From contig KV918938.1 in the NCBI GenBank assembly GCA_002049455.2, forward strand, positions 91,328 to 155,327: a stretch of 64,000 bases of DNA. The letters run 5' to 3'. This document shows positions 44,720 through 55,928 of the stretch, one piece after another. Made by a program: the position numbers and the translations under genes. This DNA comes from Porphyra umbilicalis. Taxonomy: Eukaryota; Rhodophyta; Bangiophyceae; Bangiales; Bangiaceae. Each line of letters opens with the position of its first letter. The stretch's first letter is position 1. The notes under the pieces were generated by a model. The model searched no databases, was not told where the DNA came from, and was given only the letters and a program-made list of their open reading frames with translations.

Positions 44720-47401
44720 GGCTTGGTGGGCTGCCACAAAAACTCCCACAAGTTTGCCGGGCATCCCGCCTGGCGCAGGACGCGCCACAGAGCGGCGTGA
44801 AACCGCGTCGCACGCGTAGGCGGGGACTCTCGGCAGGCTGGGACGACGCCGGCGAGCCCAATGCGGGCGTACTCGACCATTGCAGCGGTGACCTCGCGGA
44901 GGCACACCGCGGCCCAGTTGATGGACGGGTTGTACCCGAACAGGGCGACGACCTGTCCGGACGTCAGCGAGTCCCGCCACTCCGTGGCCGTCATTGGGGT
45001 AGGGGGCGTCCACGACGCGGACAACCATCATTTCTAGGCGATGTCCGGCTGCCCCGGGATTGTGGTCACAACGGGACCCGTGACGCCCAGCTCAAGCGGC
45101 ACCGTCGCGGGAACGTCGTTGTCGTACCCGGCATCCCAGCGCGCGGGGCGCGCACCGGCGGCCGAACTGGCACCGACGGTCTGGTAGCACCCGCCGCCGC
45201 GACGGTGCTCCGGACCCCAACAGCGGTCTCCGCCGGCGTCGTCCGCGTGGCCTCGACCGCCGTCGGCGGGCCACGCGGGCCCGTCGCGGCCGGTGGCCGC
45301 ATGGCCGCGACCATCGCCCGACTTGGGCGCCCAGCCGCCACCACGGTCTTCCCGTGCATCGGTGCGGCGGCCATGCCGGCCCTCCCAGCGATCCTCGCGG
45401 TCGTGAGGGGGGGCAGCGGAGCCGCCGCCCGACTGGAGCGCCCAGCCGGCGCCAAGGCCGTGGCCGGCTGCGCCGGAGTGGTTGTCGCGCCACGAAGTGT
45501 CCAAGCAACCGTCGCAAGCCGCGCTGGAGCCACTCTTTCGGACCTCTTCACGTGGGCCCTACTCGGCGCTACCCGCAAGGGTCGACGCGGCCGAGCCGCG
45601 CGGGCCGGCGGCGGAACCGTCGGGGCCCCCGGCACTTGCCTCCCCCTCGTCCTCCTCGGAATCCCGGGGACCAGGCTCGCCCACGGGGGGCCCAGACGCG
45701 GGGAAGTTGGCTGGCCCATCAGCCGCACCCGGGCATGCGACGGCCTGGGACCCGGGGGCGTGGAACCCCGGCTGGGCCGGGCCGCCACGCGCCATGTTGG
45801 CATGACGACGCTTCCGTGCGCGGTAAGCAGCCGACGCGGCCGCCTCCTCCGCCGACGGCGGAAAGGTATCTGGGTCGGAAGAGGGGAAGCCGGCCGGCAC
45901 CGCCCAGGGCTCTGCCGTCACGGGCAGCGCCGGCGGCGCGACGTCCACGAGCCGCGGCTCCGCCAGCAAGACCCCCAACGGGGCTTGCGGCGACCGCGGG
46001 ACGCTCACGACGCGAGCGTAGTGGCATCGCCGATCGGCCACGGTTACCTCTTGATGGGACAGCAGCGTGTTGGGGGCATGCCGGCTGGGGTCCTGATGGT
46101 ACGGTAACCGGTCGTGGACCGCCTCTCAGGGCACCGCCCTCATGATGGCATCGTCCTCCGCCAAGGCGTCGGTGACGGAGCCGTCATCCGGCGCTAGGTT
46201 GCCGACCGAGAACTTCTTCGTCAAGGCGTAGTAGCGCGGTGACGGCTCGAAGACGTGGTGCGTCTCGCGGTACGCCCATAGCAGCCCCAACACGATGGCG
46301 GCCGTCATCATGACGTAGGCGATACCCTGGATAGGGTGACACGGGGACGCCTGCAGCAGTGACTGCTGCTGATGTACGACGGGCGGGTACTCGTACGTCA
46401 GCAAACGCGGCGTCGCGCATCGCGCGGCCATCGCCGGCGATAAGGGCGCTCGCGCCGGCGCCAAGCAGATGCCGGAGCGCATAGAGAGGAAGATGGCCCC
46501 GTGCCCCGCCTGTCGCGCGCTCAAGAGCTCACCGCGCGAGCAGCGCGCGGCCTCCAACGCCAAGTCGGCCAAGGCGGCCGCCGGGCCCACCGGTTCCAGG
46601 GAGAGTAGGGAGCCTACGCCCTCGAAGTTAACAAGCGCCAAGGAATGGCTGAATGGGACCGCGGGGCGGTGGCGTAGGCGGGCGTACCAGTCCTCGAGAT
46701 AGGCGTACTCCACGTCGCCGGCAACGAACGGTAGCTCCGCCGCGGGGTGCGGGACCAAGAGCCCAGAATCGGGTTGCACCGCCGACGGAACGGACAAAGG
46801 ACGAGGAGTCGCGGTCGGCCGCCGTCCGGGCGTCGTACCCCGCCGCCTTGGCAAACTCCCGGAAGGCCCGCCACACGGCGTGTGCCCCACTCGTGTCCTG
46901 GGGATGGGCGGGATGAAAGACATCACTGACGGGCGGCCAGTCGGCCGCGGCGACGGGCGGCCCCAGCGGAGCGAGCCACGCCCCGACGGCGGGCGGCGCC
47001 GGCCGTGGCGGGAGCGCCGGGGCATCCTGCCCCAGTAGCGGTGGACGCTCCTCCGGCACGCTCGCGGGTCCCCCGCTGGGAGCCAGGACAGGGTCCGCGG
47101 CTATTACGGGCGCCAGGGACGTCACTACCTCTGCCCCGGAGCCGGCCACCGCAACGGCGGCCGCCGGGCGGGGCGGCTTCCGCCACTCCCGGCCGATCGA
47201 GTCGTACGGTAGCAGCATGCTTGGCGGCACCGACGGACGAACGGAGATGGCTGGGCGGCGCCCGGGCGCTCCCAGCGTGGTCGGTGCGGCAGACGCCGAC
47301 ACCGGTCCCGAAGCAGCGGCCACCGTGGTCGGGCACGCCGCGGGCGCGGTGGCCGGAGCCCCAAAGAGGCCGGCGAGGGGCGTCGCCGAAGACGGCTCCA
47401 T
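44720..47401 (-). pseudogene. Antisense ORF of the Gypsy family, copy 2
   Basis: Starts at an ATG (47401) 16 bases inside the LTR edge, the same place as in copy 1 (M(K/E)PS.AT). Conserved blocks: LLPYDSIGREWRKPPRPA, ADWPPVSDVFHPAHPQD, AAELPFVAGDVEYAYLEDWY, CATPRLLTYEYP, YRETHHVFEPSPRYY, AYRARKRRHANMARG and WTPPTPMTATEWRDSLTSG. Lesions are a frameshift near 46840 and stops near 46126 and 45040, all at positions where copy 1 is open. Conversely copy 2 has Trp where copy 1 has its stop (~32063). Function unknown; no domain recognised. Confidence 0.68.
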
Positions 47402-47416
47402 CTCAGCCGAAAGGGA

Positions 47417-48064
47417 TGTAGTACTACGGGGCCCCCTATGTGCCAGGGGGCCGCCGCGGGGACGTCGGCGGCGCCGGGGGACGCGGCACCCGTCGGGAGG
47501 TGGTGACGCCAGCGGCGGTGGTGGCCGACGGGGCGGCGACGCGGGGGCCGGGACGATGGGGCTGTCCCGCTGCCCGGCTCGGGCCACCGGAGGAGCGTAC
47601 CTGGACCGCCGCGCCACGGCACGCGGGCCCCGCGCGGGGCCGGGTTGGCGCGCCCGAGAGGGCGCTGGCGCGCCCGAGAGGGCGCGGCAGGCGACGGCCA
47701 ACCGGGCGCCACGCGCCGGGTGCAGCGCGTCGCGCGTGGGACGGTTACTCCCCCTCGTCTGTATTGATCGCCTCGGGGGACTTGACATGCATGGAAGGAA
47801 TTATCTGCATTGGTTGGTGACGGCCCGGGTCAATTCCCATTTGGGAAAATTGGGCCCGGGCGACGGTTTCCACCCATTTAGGACGAAGAGCGACGACGGT
47901 GGGAGGCACCGTCGTCGCCGGCAAGTAAACCGTGTCTTCATGTCTTGGCGTTTCGATCGACCCGACTTGCCGGACCTCGAGTCCCATAGCGGGTGTCGCG
48001 CGAGCGGCCCAGACGGCCGTTATTTCCCTCTTCCCGAGGTCACCCCCCCGATTGTGGTACTACA
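47417..48064 (+). repeat. 3' LTR of the second Gypsy element (648 bp)
   Basis: Starts TGTAGTACTACGGGGCCCC and ends TGTGGTACTACA. Differs from the 626-bp LTRs by a local duplication of GGCGCGCCCGAGAGGGCGC-like sequence near 47648 and by many substitutions. Confidence 0.9.
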
Positions 48065-48505
48065 GTCATCCTCGCGACCGCCGCCGCTGCCCCCATCCCC
48101 ACCGCTGAAGTAATTCTCTTTTTTATGCGGTGCTGAGAGGCGCACATAGGGAACTTGCAGGACGAAGAATAATGGACCACCAAGTTCAGTAGATGCTATT
48201 TTTCTTTCTGTACTTTAGTATGCCTCTTTATCTGCCAGGAGGTCGTCGCATCACTCCACCTGACGGCCTCGTAGCCTTTCGGCAGGAAAAGAGGGGCCTT
48301 ACGTGGGGGTGCTCTCCCCCCCCCGCCGTACAGAGGCACTCCTCAAGCGCTTCGGCGGCGGCGCAGTCGAGGCCGATGGGGCAGAGTCGCGATGCGGCCG
48401 CGTATTCAAGTAGCGCCGCGGTGCAGGGGGGGGGAGGGAGGGTCGTCCGCGCGCACAGTAGGCTGGCCGTCATCGACTCTGCGCGGTGGCTGCCGCCGTG
48501 GCATA
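48065..48505. other. Spacer, no gene seen
   Basis: Mixed-composition DNA between an LTR and the right G-rich repeat. Open frames are short, and nothing is recognised. Confidence 0.4.
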
Positions 48506-48810
48506 GTATCTCGAAAAATACGACCCACAACGATCAGTGGGCTACAAAATATCGTGTGTGGGGCTACAAGAGATCGTGAGGGCTCCCTGGGGCGGTGTGG
48601 GGGGGGTGGGGGGGGATTCGAGGGATTAGGGGGGTGCTGGGGGGGGTGCTGGGGGGGAGGTTGGGGGGGGGTTGGAGGCCGGGTTGGGGGGGTTTGGGGG
48701 GGTTTGGTGGGGGGTCGAGGGGAGCTGATTGGCGTGCTAGGGGGGCTCGGGGGCGCAAATTGGCATTGTGGGCGGTTCGTCAATTTCGACGCACACTGGC
48801 CTGACACGTG
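48506..48810. repeat. G-rich dispersed repeat, right copy
   Basis: Counterpart of 18568-18880: same start (GTATCTCGAAAAATACGACC), GGGGCTACAAGAGATCGTGAG, G-runs, then GTGGGCGGTTCGTCAATTT. Same orientation as the left copy. Confidence 0.8.
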
Positions 48811-49547
48811 CAGAGGAGCTGACGTGGCCGATACCATCGCCCCACCAGTTCTGTGTCAGTGCCGCACCGCACCCCACTCCTCGGCTACCGCGGCCGTCCC
48901 TGCCCTTCTCCCCACTGACAGCCCGTCGCCACTACAAATGTTTCTCGTTTTGTGTGTCTTCCTGCCTGGCCGCCCACCCGGCCGCTGCCAACGTGTCATC
49001 TGCCAAGGAGGTCCTGCTGGACAAGAAGAGACGCGCGAAGATAGAATTCCCGTATTGTTTCCATTTGGTCAGAAAGAACAGAGTACAGTATGGCAGACCG
49101 GCCGCAGTGCAGTATCCAACAAAAAGCAATGGGAATCGCTATAGGCAGGAACAGAAGGCACATTCTGTATCCACAAGATGGGGCAGTGCCAGAAAAACGC
49201 ACGTGATCCATTGGACTGGCCAGTGTTGGCACTGCTTTGACGTACAATCCGGGACACTCCAGCAATGAGCTCCTAGTTTATTCTCGCTGGCGCGCGCACA
49301 GCGGTGGTCCGGTCCACCGGAGCATTCCACAGCAGGTGGCCAAATACATCCCCCACGGCTGGCTACCGCCGCAACGGCGGGCACGACAACGGTAACCTCA
49401 TTATACTTCCACTCACGTGTCTACCCCACCTAGGTCCTTCCCCCATTGTGCGAACGTATGAGCTATCACTTGCTCGTATACGAGAATTGAGAGGGGGGAG
49501 CTGTGAGACCATGGCGGCGTGCGGGCAGTGACCCTCGTCTCGGATTG
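48811..49547. other. 730-bp segment absent from the left repeat copy
   Basis: In the left copy the G-rich block is followed almost directly by the large repeat. Here ~730 bases of ordinary composition separate them. Open frames (for example 48932-49129 minus) have no recognised motif. It is either an insertion here or a deletion in the left copy. No clear terminal repeats seen. Confidence 0.5.
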
Positions 49548-51446
49548 ACGGGGCCCATGGGAAGATCCTGCGCCAGAGGTTGTAGCTAATCAGCCGAAGA
49601 GCGACCATCAACAGACAATCAGATACTGTCCAGATGACAGCTTTCACTGGACGTATGTTACTGAAGTCTCGTGGCACGGTCACTGCCTTGGAAGCCGTGT
49701 CGGTCAGGCTTCAAGTGTTCTGAGGCCTCTCAATGCTAGTTGTATGCAAGGAGCTGCGGTTGTGTCGTGCTGTACTCAGGCTGCACATCGTCTCGACGTT
49801 GAATAGAAATCTTTTGACCACTGGACCTGATTCAAGTATTCTACAAGAATCACTCAGACCAACTTCGTTTCAAGCTCACATCGGTCGCGGGGCACGCGTG
49901 ATGGGCAGCAGGTAGAGTGTCATATGAGCATGACGAAGCCCTTGTGGTACTATTATGAGCACACCGACGTGACCATGGATTGTCCTCCATTCTACTTGAG
50001 CTCTTCGGTTGATTGTGACGTGCTGTTCTTTTTGGGTCGGACGTCTACTAAAACGCGGAGGATGCCATGGACATGCCGAGTGGGAAAGGCCAACACGTCT
50101 TGGGACAGTAGGGTGTCAAAAACAAAAGTCGTGCGGCCCTTGACTTCATCATTTTCTCTGGATGAAGTGACGTCCCTGATCCCGCCTATACAGTCAGGAT
50201 GGACTGAAACTCACACCAAAATGCTGTTTTGCACCGATATGTATCCAGCAACAGTTCTTTTCCGCACATGCGAGCAATGCGTGAGAACCGCTGCCGCGGC
50301 GTGGCTGCGGTGCCCGCTGCTGCTGCCATCACAGCCGCCCATTGTCCTGCCGGCAACTACGGCCGACGTCGGTGCGGCGACGGCGGCGCGGAAGCATGCG
50401 CCTCTGCACGCGGCTTCCGTGGCCGCGATGAAGCGAGCGGTCCGGCCGCCACCGCTGCTGTCAGCACCACGGCACCGGTGGAAGCGGATGCGTGGGGGGC
50501 GTCAGGGCACGTACCTATCCCTGCCGCCCCATCACCGGCCCCAGCACTGCGCGGGAGCACAGCACCTCAGCGGGGGTTTCGCGGAGCGGCAGCGACCGCC
50601 CCTGAGTCACCCTGCCCGGCTTCCGCCTGCTGGGCGGCCACCCCCAGTAGTAGGCCAGGCATGTTTAATCCGTGCTTGGTACCACGGTGGGGGCGGCGGC
50701 GGTGCATCAGTCCCCGTAGACTGGGCCGTCGCCACTGCCGCCGACGGTGACGAGGCTCATCCTCACCCTTTTACAGACGCGGAAAAAGCCGCCGCTGCTG
50801 CACCCGCGCCCGCGAGCTCCAGCACGGAGGCGCCGGCGGCGTGGCGGTCCTCGGTTTCGGTGGAGGCGGTTATCGCCCCGGCGGCCGCAACGGGGGCGAC
50901 GATCATGCTGCCACCCGCTGGGGCCACCAGGGCGCGGTGCTAGCGACGCTGCGCCTTCCAGCCCAGTCACTGCCTGCCGGTTATCTCTTCTCTGCGGCAC
51001 GGCGCAGCGCGCGGCGCGGTGGTCGGTGGCTGGGGAGGTAGCGACAGCCGCCGCCGCGATCTCCGCCGCCGCCGACGGCGACCGCGTGGCGGCCCTTGCT
51101 GGTGGGGGGGAGGGTACCGCTGCGTGACACGCATAGGCTGCCTCACTCCACTCCGCATCCGCGGCGCCGCGCACCACTGGCCGCTTTGCCCTGTGCCGGT
51201 GGCGATCGGGTGCTGGCGGGGGGGTGCCGACGCTTCATCTCTCCCCCCCGCCGCGACCGACGGGGCGGCCCCCCTCGGCACCGCCCCGCGTGACGCGGCG
51301 TGGCAGCCGGCGGCGGCGGTGGTGGCGGCGGCGGCGGCGGAGGCGCTCCCCGCCCGCTTGGCTGTCCTCGCGGCCGCCGACGGCGCCACGTCCCCGTGCC
51401 TTTCGGCCGCGGCGCGCGCAGCCGCGGCCATCACGACGGCCGCCTG
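49548..51446. repeat. Large unclassified repeat, right copy
   Basis: Homologous to 18890-20905 in the same orientation. Its GC-rich 3' part ends where the 258-bp palindrome begins. A plus-strand frame from 49924 (MSMTKPLWYYYEHTDVTMDC) and a minus-strand frame from 51521 both overlap it. The blocks conserved with the left copy are too Ala-rich to choose a coding strand. Confidence 0.6.
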
Positions 51447-51704
51447 AGGACTATTCACGTATTCTGAGACTTCGATCCGCAATCCCCTTCCGCAGACCCA
51501 ACAGAGGCCGATTCGACACAAAGTTGTGTCGCAGTCGGTGAGACCTCGGCGAGGTCTCTCAGGATCTGCGAAGGGATCTTCGCAGATCCTGAGAGATCTC
51601 GCCGAGGTCTCACCGTCTGCGACACAACTTTGTGTCGAATCGGCCTCTGTTGGGTCTGCGGAAGGGGATTGCGGATCGAAGTCCCAGAATACGTGAATAG
51701 TCCT
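51447..51704. repeat. 258-bp near-perfect palindrome
   Basis: Arms of about 127 bp (starting AGGACTATTCACGTATTCTG) are reverse complements with only three mismatches by eye, around a 4-base centre (GGAT at ~51574). Each strand can therefore begin the same peptide (MCRIGLCWVCGRGLRIEV), outward in both directions. It could extrude a long cruciform or make a long hairpin RNA. It lies at the junction of the large repeat and unrelated downstream DNA. Confidence 0.95.
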
Positions 51705-51790
51705 CTGCGCTCCGTTTTCTCGCGAGTGAAAGTGTCAGTGGACGTCCACCGGGTTTTGTGCCAAGTGGCGAAGGCTGTGCTCATCTTCAT

Positions 51791-52471
51791 CGCCGGCACG
51801 GAGCGCGGACGTGGTTTTCGCCTCAGTTTCCGGTTGGAAACACCCGTGAGTGGGGGTGGTGCGTTTACGCCGTCGTGGGGCGGGTCAGTGGTCGTACGTT
51901 TCGGGTACTTGGTGCATGGGGACGGTGCGGGTCCTGGTGAGGGAGGTCGCTGCAGGGACTCGTTTGGTTTTGAAAACAGAGTGGGCGGAGCGGTCGCGGC
52001 GGTCGCGGGAGAGTGATTTTAATGCGGAGCGGATGCTTGGGTGGCCGTGCTCTTATGGGGGTATGGCGACGCAATGCTGCAGGCGTGGTGACGGGGGGAG
52101 ATGCAAGACCACTGTCGCTGTACGGTTTGACTGCGGGTTGATGGGGGCGGTGGTGGTGTTGGGAGAGGGTGGGGTGGGGGGGGGTGCGGCAACTGGTTGT
52201 CACTATGTGTCGTTGTTGACGTTGTCGCTGACGCGCCGGCACGGAGCGCGGACGTGGCTGTCGCCTCAGTTTCCAGTTGGAAACACCCGTGAGGGGGGGT
52301 GGTGCGTTTAAGCTGTCGTGGAGCGGGTCTGGGGTCGTAAGTTGCTGATACTTGATGCATGGACAAGGTGGGGATGCTGGAGAGGGGGTCGTTCGTGGGA
52401 GGTCGTTTGAATTTGAACGGTGCGGGCCGAGCGGTCGCGGCAAGCGCGAAAGTGATTCTGACGCGGAGCCG
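51791..52471. repeat. Two direct repeats about 443 bp apart
   Basis: A block of ~240 bp at 51791-52031 recurs at 52234-52471: CGCCGGCACGGAGCGCGGAC, CGCCTCAGTTTCC.GTTGGAAA, CACCCGTGAG, and GGTCGTA...TACTTGATGCATGG-like ends. The 200-bp intervals between and after them are only weakly similar. No gene is recognised in either strand. Confidence 0.75.
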
Positions 52472-53549
52472 CCCAGTTTAGTCTCTCGGTCGAGCGGGCA
52501 GTTGCCGGGGCTTTCAGACTGGGTCTCATGGTCGCAGACGTGGGGCGCTGGGTGGGGGAGCGGGGGAGGGGCAGTGGTGGACATGGTGGTTGCCAAGGTA
52601 CAGTTCGTGAGCTGGTTGATGAGGACGAAGGTGGTGATGGGAGCGCGTGGGGAGGGGGGGGGGGGGGGGACTGGGCTGTACGCTGGTTTTTTCCAAGGCG
52701 GACTGGGCAACCTGCGGAGCGCCCCCCCCGTCAAGGGGGGGCCGAGGGCGCGGGGCGGTGTCGCGACGGCCAGTCTGGCGGCAGTAGCGTCGGCGGCAGT
52801 GCGGCGGCGGTGACGCGGCGGCTGCGCCGCGGAGGTGGCGGCAAGGACGGGGTGGCCTATGTTTGCGGCTCCCCGGTGCCACAGCAGCGGCACGACGATG
52901 ACGTCGCGGTCGCGGCGCGCCGAGCGCTCGTGTGCGCGCGCTGCCGCGCCAACTGGCGGTCCAGCCGGCCGCCGTCTCAGCCGCCGCCTCCGCTAACCGT
53001 CGCGTCGCCGCCGCACGGCGCTGCCGCGCGTCGCTGGCGTGGTGGCCGCCGCAACCCCTTGCAGCCGCCGCACACCACCACCCCCACCCGCGCCGCCGCG
53101 CACGCACTCGCCACCCCCGCCGCCCCGCAGCGTAGCGCAACTCGGGGACGCGTCGGTGGTGGCGGCGGGCAGTGGCGGCGGCGGCGGCGGCAGCGGCGGC
53201 GGCGGCGGCGGCGCCCACGTCTCGTGGCGGCGGCCGCCACGGGCGACGCTGCCGCCGGTCAGCCGCCGATTTTAAGTGGGGTGGAGGCGGCCGATGTACA
53301 CGCCCGCAGCGTGTCCTCCGGCAGTCTGATTGCCTCGGAGGGGGGCTGGGGGTGGCCACCCGAGTGACGACGAGCATTGTTCCGCCGTGATGGACGCTTA
53401 GGACGTCGTTCACGTGGCAAAGACGGCGAAAAGAGCCAAGCCACATTAGAGAAAGAAAAACAGAGGCCACTCGCACGTTGTGCCGTTGGCTGGACATTGC
53501 TTTGAATTACCTGGACACACTTACTTCATTTTTTTTTAGAAACTTAAGG
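52472..53549. other. GC-rich stretch, coding status unclear, then mutase upstream region
   Basis: From 52700 to 53270 the DNA is extremely GC-rich with GGC runs and open frames on both strands (Ala/Arg/Pro-rich). None has a recognisable domain, so I make no gene call. From ~53380 to 53549 composition drops and includes a T-run (53530-53538), fitting an upstream region of the mutase gene. Confidence 0.4.
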
Positions 53550-53632
53550 CCAGGGTATCTTCGCGAACGCGCCCACAGTCAATATTAGACACGGTGCCAA
53601 GTCCAGGGTGTTTTCGCGAACGCGCTTTCAGT
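53550..53632 (+). promoter_or_regulatory. Duplicated 30-bp motif upstream of methylmalonyl-CoA mutase
   Basis: Copies at 53550-53579 (CCAGGGTATCTTCGCGAACG, then CGCCCACAGT) and 53603-53632 (CCAGGGTGTTTTCGCGAACG, then CGCTTTCAGT) are 53 bp apart. A third copy lies at 60027-60056 upstream of tocopherol cyclase. The core contains TCGCGA/CGCG dyads. Position upstream of two unrelated housekeeping genes suggests a core promoter or initiator-type element; this is inference. Confidence 0.55.
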
Positions 53633-53862
53633 ATCGCGTGCTGGTCGCTTCTTCCACACAGTTTGCTGCTCGCTTCGTCTCTTCCCGCGAGAGGAGGCAA
53701 CGTCGCGTCGGGCGCCCGCGCGCCACCCGCTTGCTCATCCCCCCGCCGAGCGGACCGCGCGCGCTGCCCCCGACGAGCCACACTTGCTATGCCCCCACCG
53801 CCACAGACGACAAGCGCGGCGGCGCTGTCACCCCGGTTGGTCGTCGACCATGGGCGTCTGGC

Positions 53863-55895
53863 ATGGCGCGCTACCGCCGGCGGCCGCGCGCGGCCTCCTC
53901 CGCGCCGCCCGCCGCGGCGGCGGCCGGGGTCGGCTGGCCCCCGTGGCCGCTGCCCCCCTGGCAGTGCCTCGCAACTCCCCCGCGCGTGGCTCCCTACCGT
54001 CGCCTGGCTGTCGGCGTGCCTCGGCGTCTGCGGCGTCTGGGGCGGATTGGTCCCCCCCCCCCCTCCCCCCCACCGCGGGACTACCCCCCCCTCCCCCCCG
54101 CGTGGTTAGCGCGCGCTGCCAAGGAAATCCGGGCGCCGTCCCCTGCCGACGCGGAAGCCGCCCTCGTGCACCACACCCCCGAGGGCATCTCCATCAAGGG
54201 CCTCTACACGGCCGCCGACGTGGACGTGGAGCGCCTGGCCGCCGAGGCGCTGCCCGGCGACTTTCCCTTCACGCGCGGCGTCCACGCGACCATGTACACC
54301 CACCGGCCGTGGACAGTGCGGCAGTATGCCGGCTTTGCAACCGCCGAAGAGAGCAACGCCGCGTACAAGGCGGCGCTGGCGGCGGGCGGCAAGGGCCTCT
54401 CGGTCGCCTTTGACTTGGCCACCCACCGGGGGTACGACTCGGACCATGAGCGGGTCGCGGGGGACGTTGGCATGGCGGGCGTCGCGATTGACACGGTGGA
54501 GGATATGGCGCGGCTGTTTGAGGGCATCCCCCTCGGCGACGTGTCCGTCTCCATGACCATGAATGGGGCGGTCGTGCCGGTGCTCGCCTTTTTCATCGTT
54601 GCCGCCGCCGAGGAGGGCGTCCCCGCGGCCGCCCTGCGGGGCACCATCCAAAACGACATCCTCAAAGAGTTCAACGTGCGCAACACGTTTATTTACCCGC
54701 CCGCCCCGTCGTTGCGGCTCATCTCGGACATTATGGCCTACTGCTCTGCCGAGATGCCCCGCTTCAACACCATCTCCGTGTCGGGCTACCACATGCTCGA
54801 GGCTGGCGCGGGGCCGGCATTGGAGCTCGGCCTCACCCTCGCCGACGGCGTCGAGTACCTACGGTGCGCCAAGCGGGCGGGCTTGGCCATTGACGCGGTC
54901 GCGCCGCGGGTGTCCTTCTTCTTTGGCATCAGCATGGACTTTTACGCCGAGGTGGCCAAACTCCGCGCCGCCCGCCGCCTGTGGGCGTCGCTCGTGCGGA
55001 CGCACTTTCCCGAAGCCGCCGACGCACGGAGCTTCAAGCTCCGCACCCACTGCCAGACGAGCGGGTACAGCTTGACCGCCGCCGAGCCGTGGAACAATGT
55101 CGTCCGCACGACCGTCGAGGCGATGGCGGCGGTGCTCGGCGGCACGCAGAGCCTCCACACCAACGCGCTCGACGAGGCGCTCGCGCTGCCAACGCCCTTT
55201 TCCTCCCGCGTCGCGCGCAACACGCAGCTCATCTTGGCCGAGGAGACGGGGCTGACGTCCATCGTCGACCCGTGGGGGGGATCCTACGCGATGGAAGCGC
55301 TGACCGACGCGGTTGCCGACAAGGCGACGGCGATCGTTGCAGAGGTGGAAGCCGCGGGGGGTATGGCCGTGGCGGTCGTTGACGGGTGGCCCAAGGCGCG
55401 TATTGAGGAGGCGGCGGCGCGCAAGCAGGCGCGCGTCGACTCGGGCGCGGACGTGGTGGTTGGCGTCAACAAGTACGTGCAGGAGGCCGCGGCGGACGCG
55501 TCGGGAGCGGGCACCGCCGCGGCGGGCGGGGGCGACAGCGGCGGCGGCGGCGGTGGCGGCGGCGGCGGGGGGCAAGTGTCCCTCCTGAGCATCGACGCGG
55601 CCGCCATTTGCGCGTCGCAGTGTGAGCGGCTGGCAGACGTCAAGGCGCGCCGCGACGACACCGCGGTGGCCGCTGCACTCGAGGGCCTCACCACCGCTGC
55701 GGCGGCGACGCCCGACGGGTCGGCCGGCGTCGGCGCCGACACCAATGTGCTCGCCGCCGCCGTCGTGGCGGCGCGCGCGCGGGCGACGCTCGGCGAAATT
55801 TCGGGCGCCCTCGAGGCCGTCTATGGCCGCCACCAGCCCGTCTCGTCGGTCGTGCGCGGCGCCTACTCGTCGGCCTATGACGCCGTGTCGGGTGA

Positions 55896-55928
<33 letters not shown>

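Larger units (their letters stand above)
44720..48064 (+). mobile_element. 3' fragment of a second Gypsy element of the same family
   Basis: Co-linear with 30220-33420: antisense-ORF region, purine tract (GAAAGGGA) and a 3' LTR. Gag and pol are missing. The left edge is the outer end of the Copia right arm, so the Copia pair or an associated rearrangement replaced the 5' part. Base following the LTR is GTCAT; no partner duplication remains. Confidence 0.88.
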
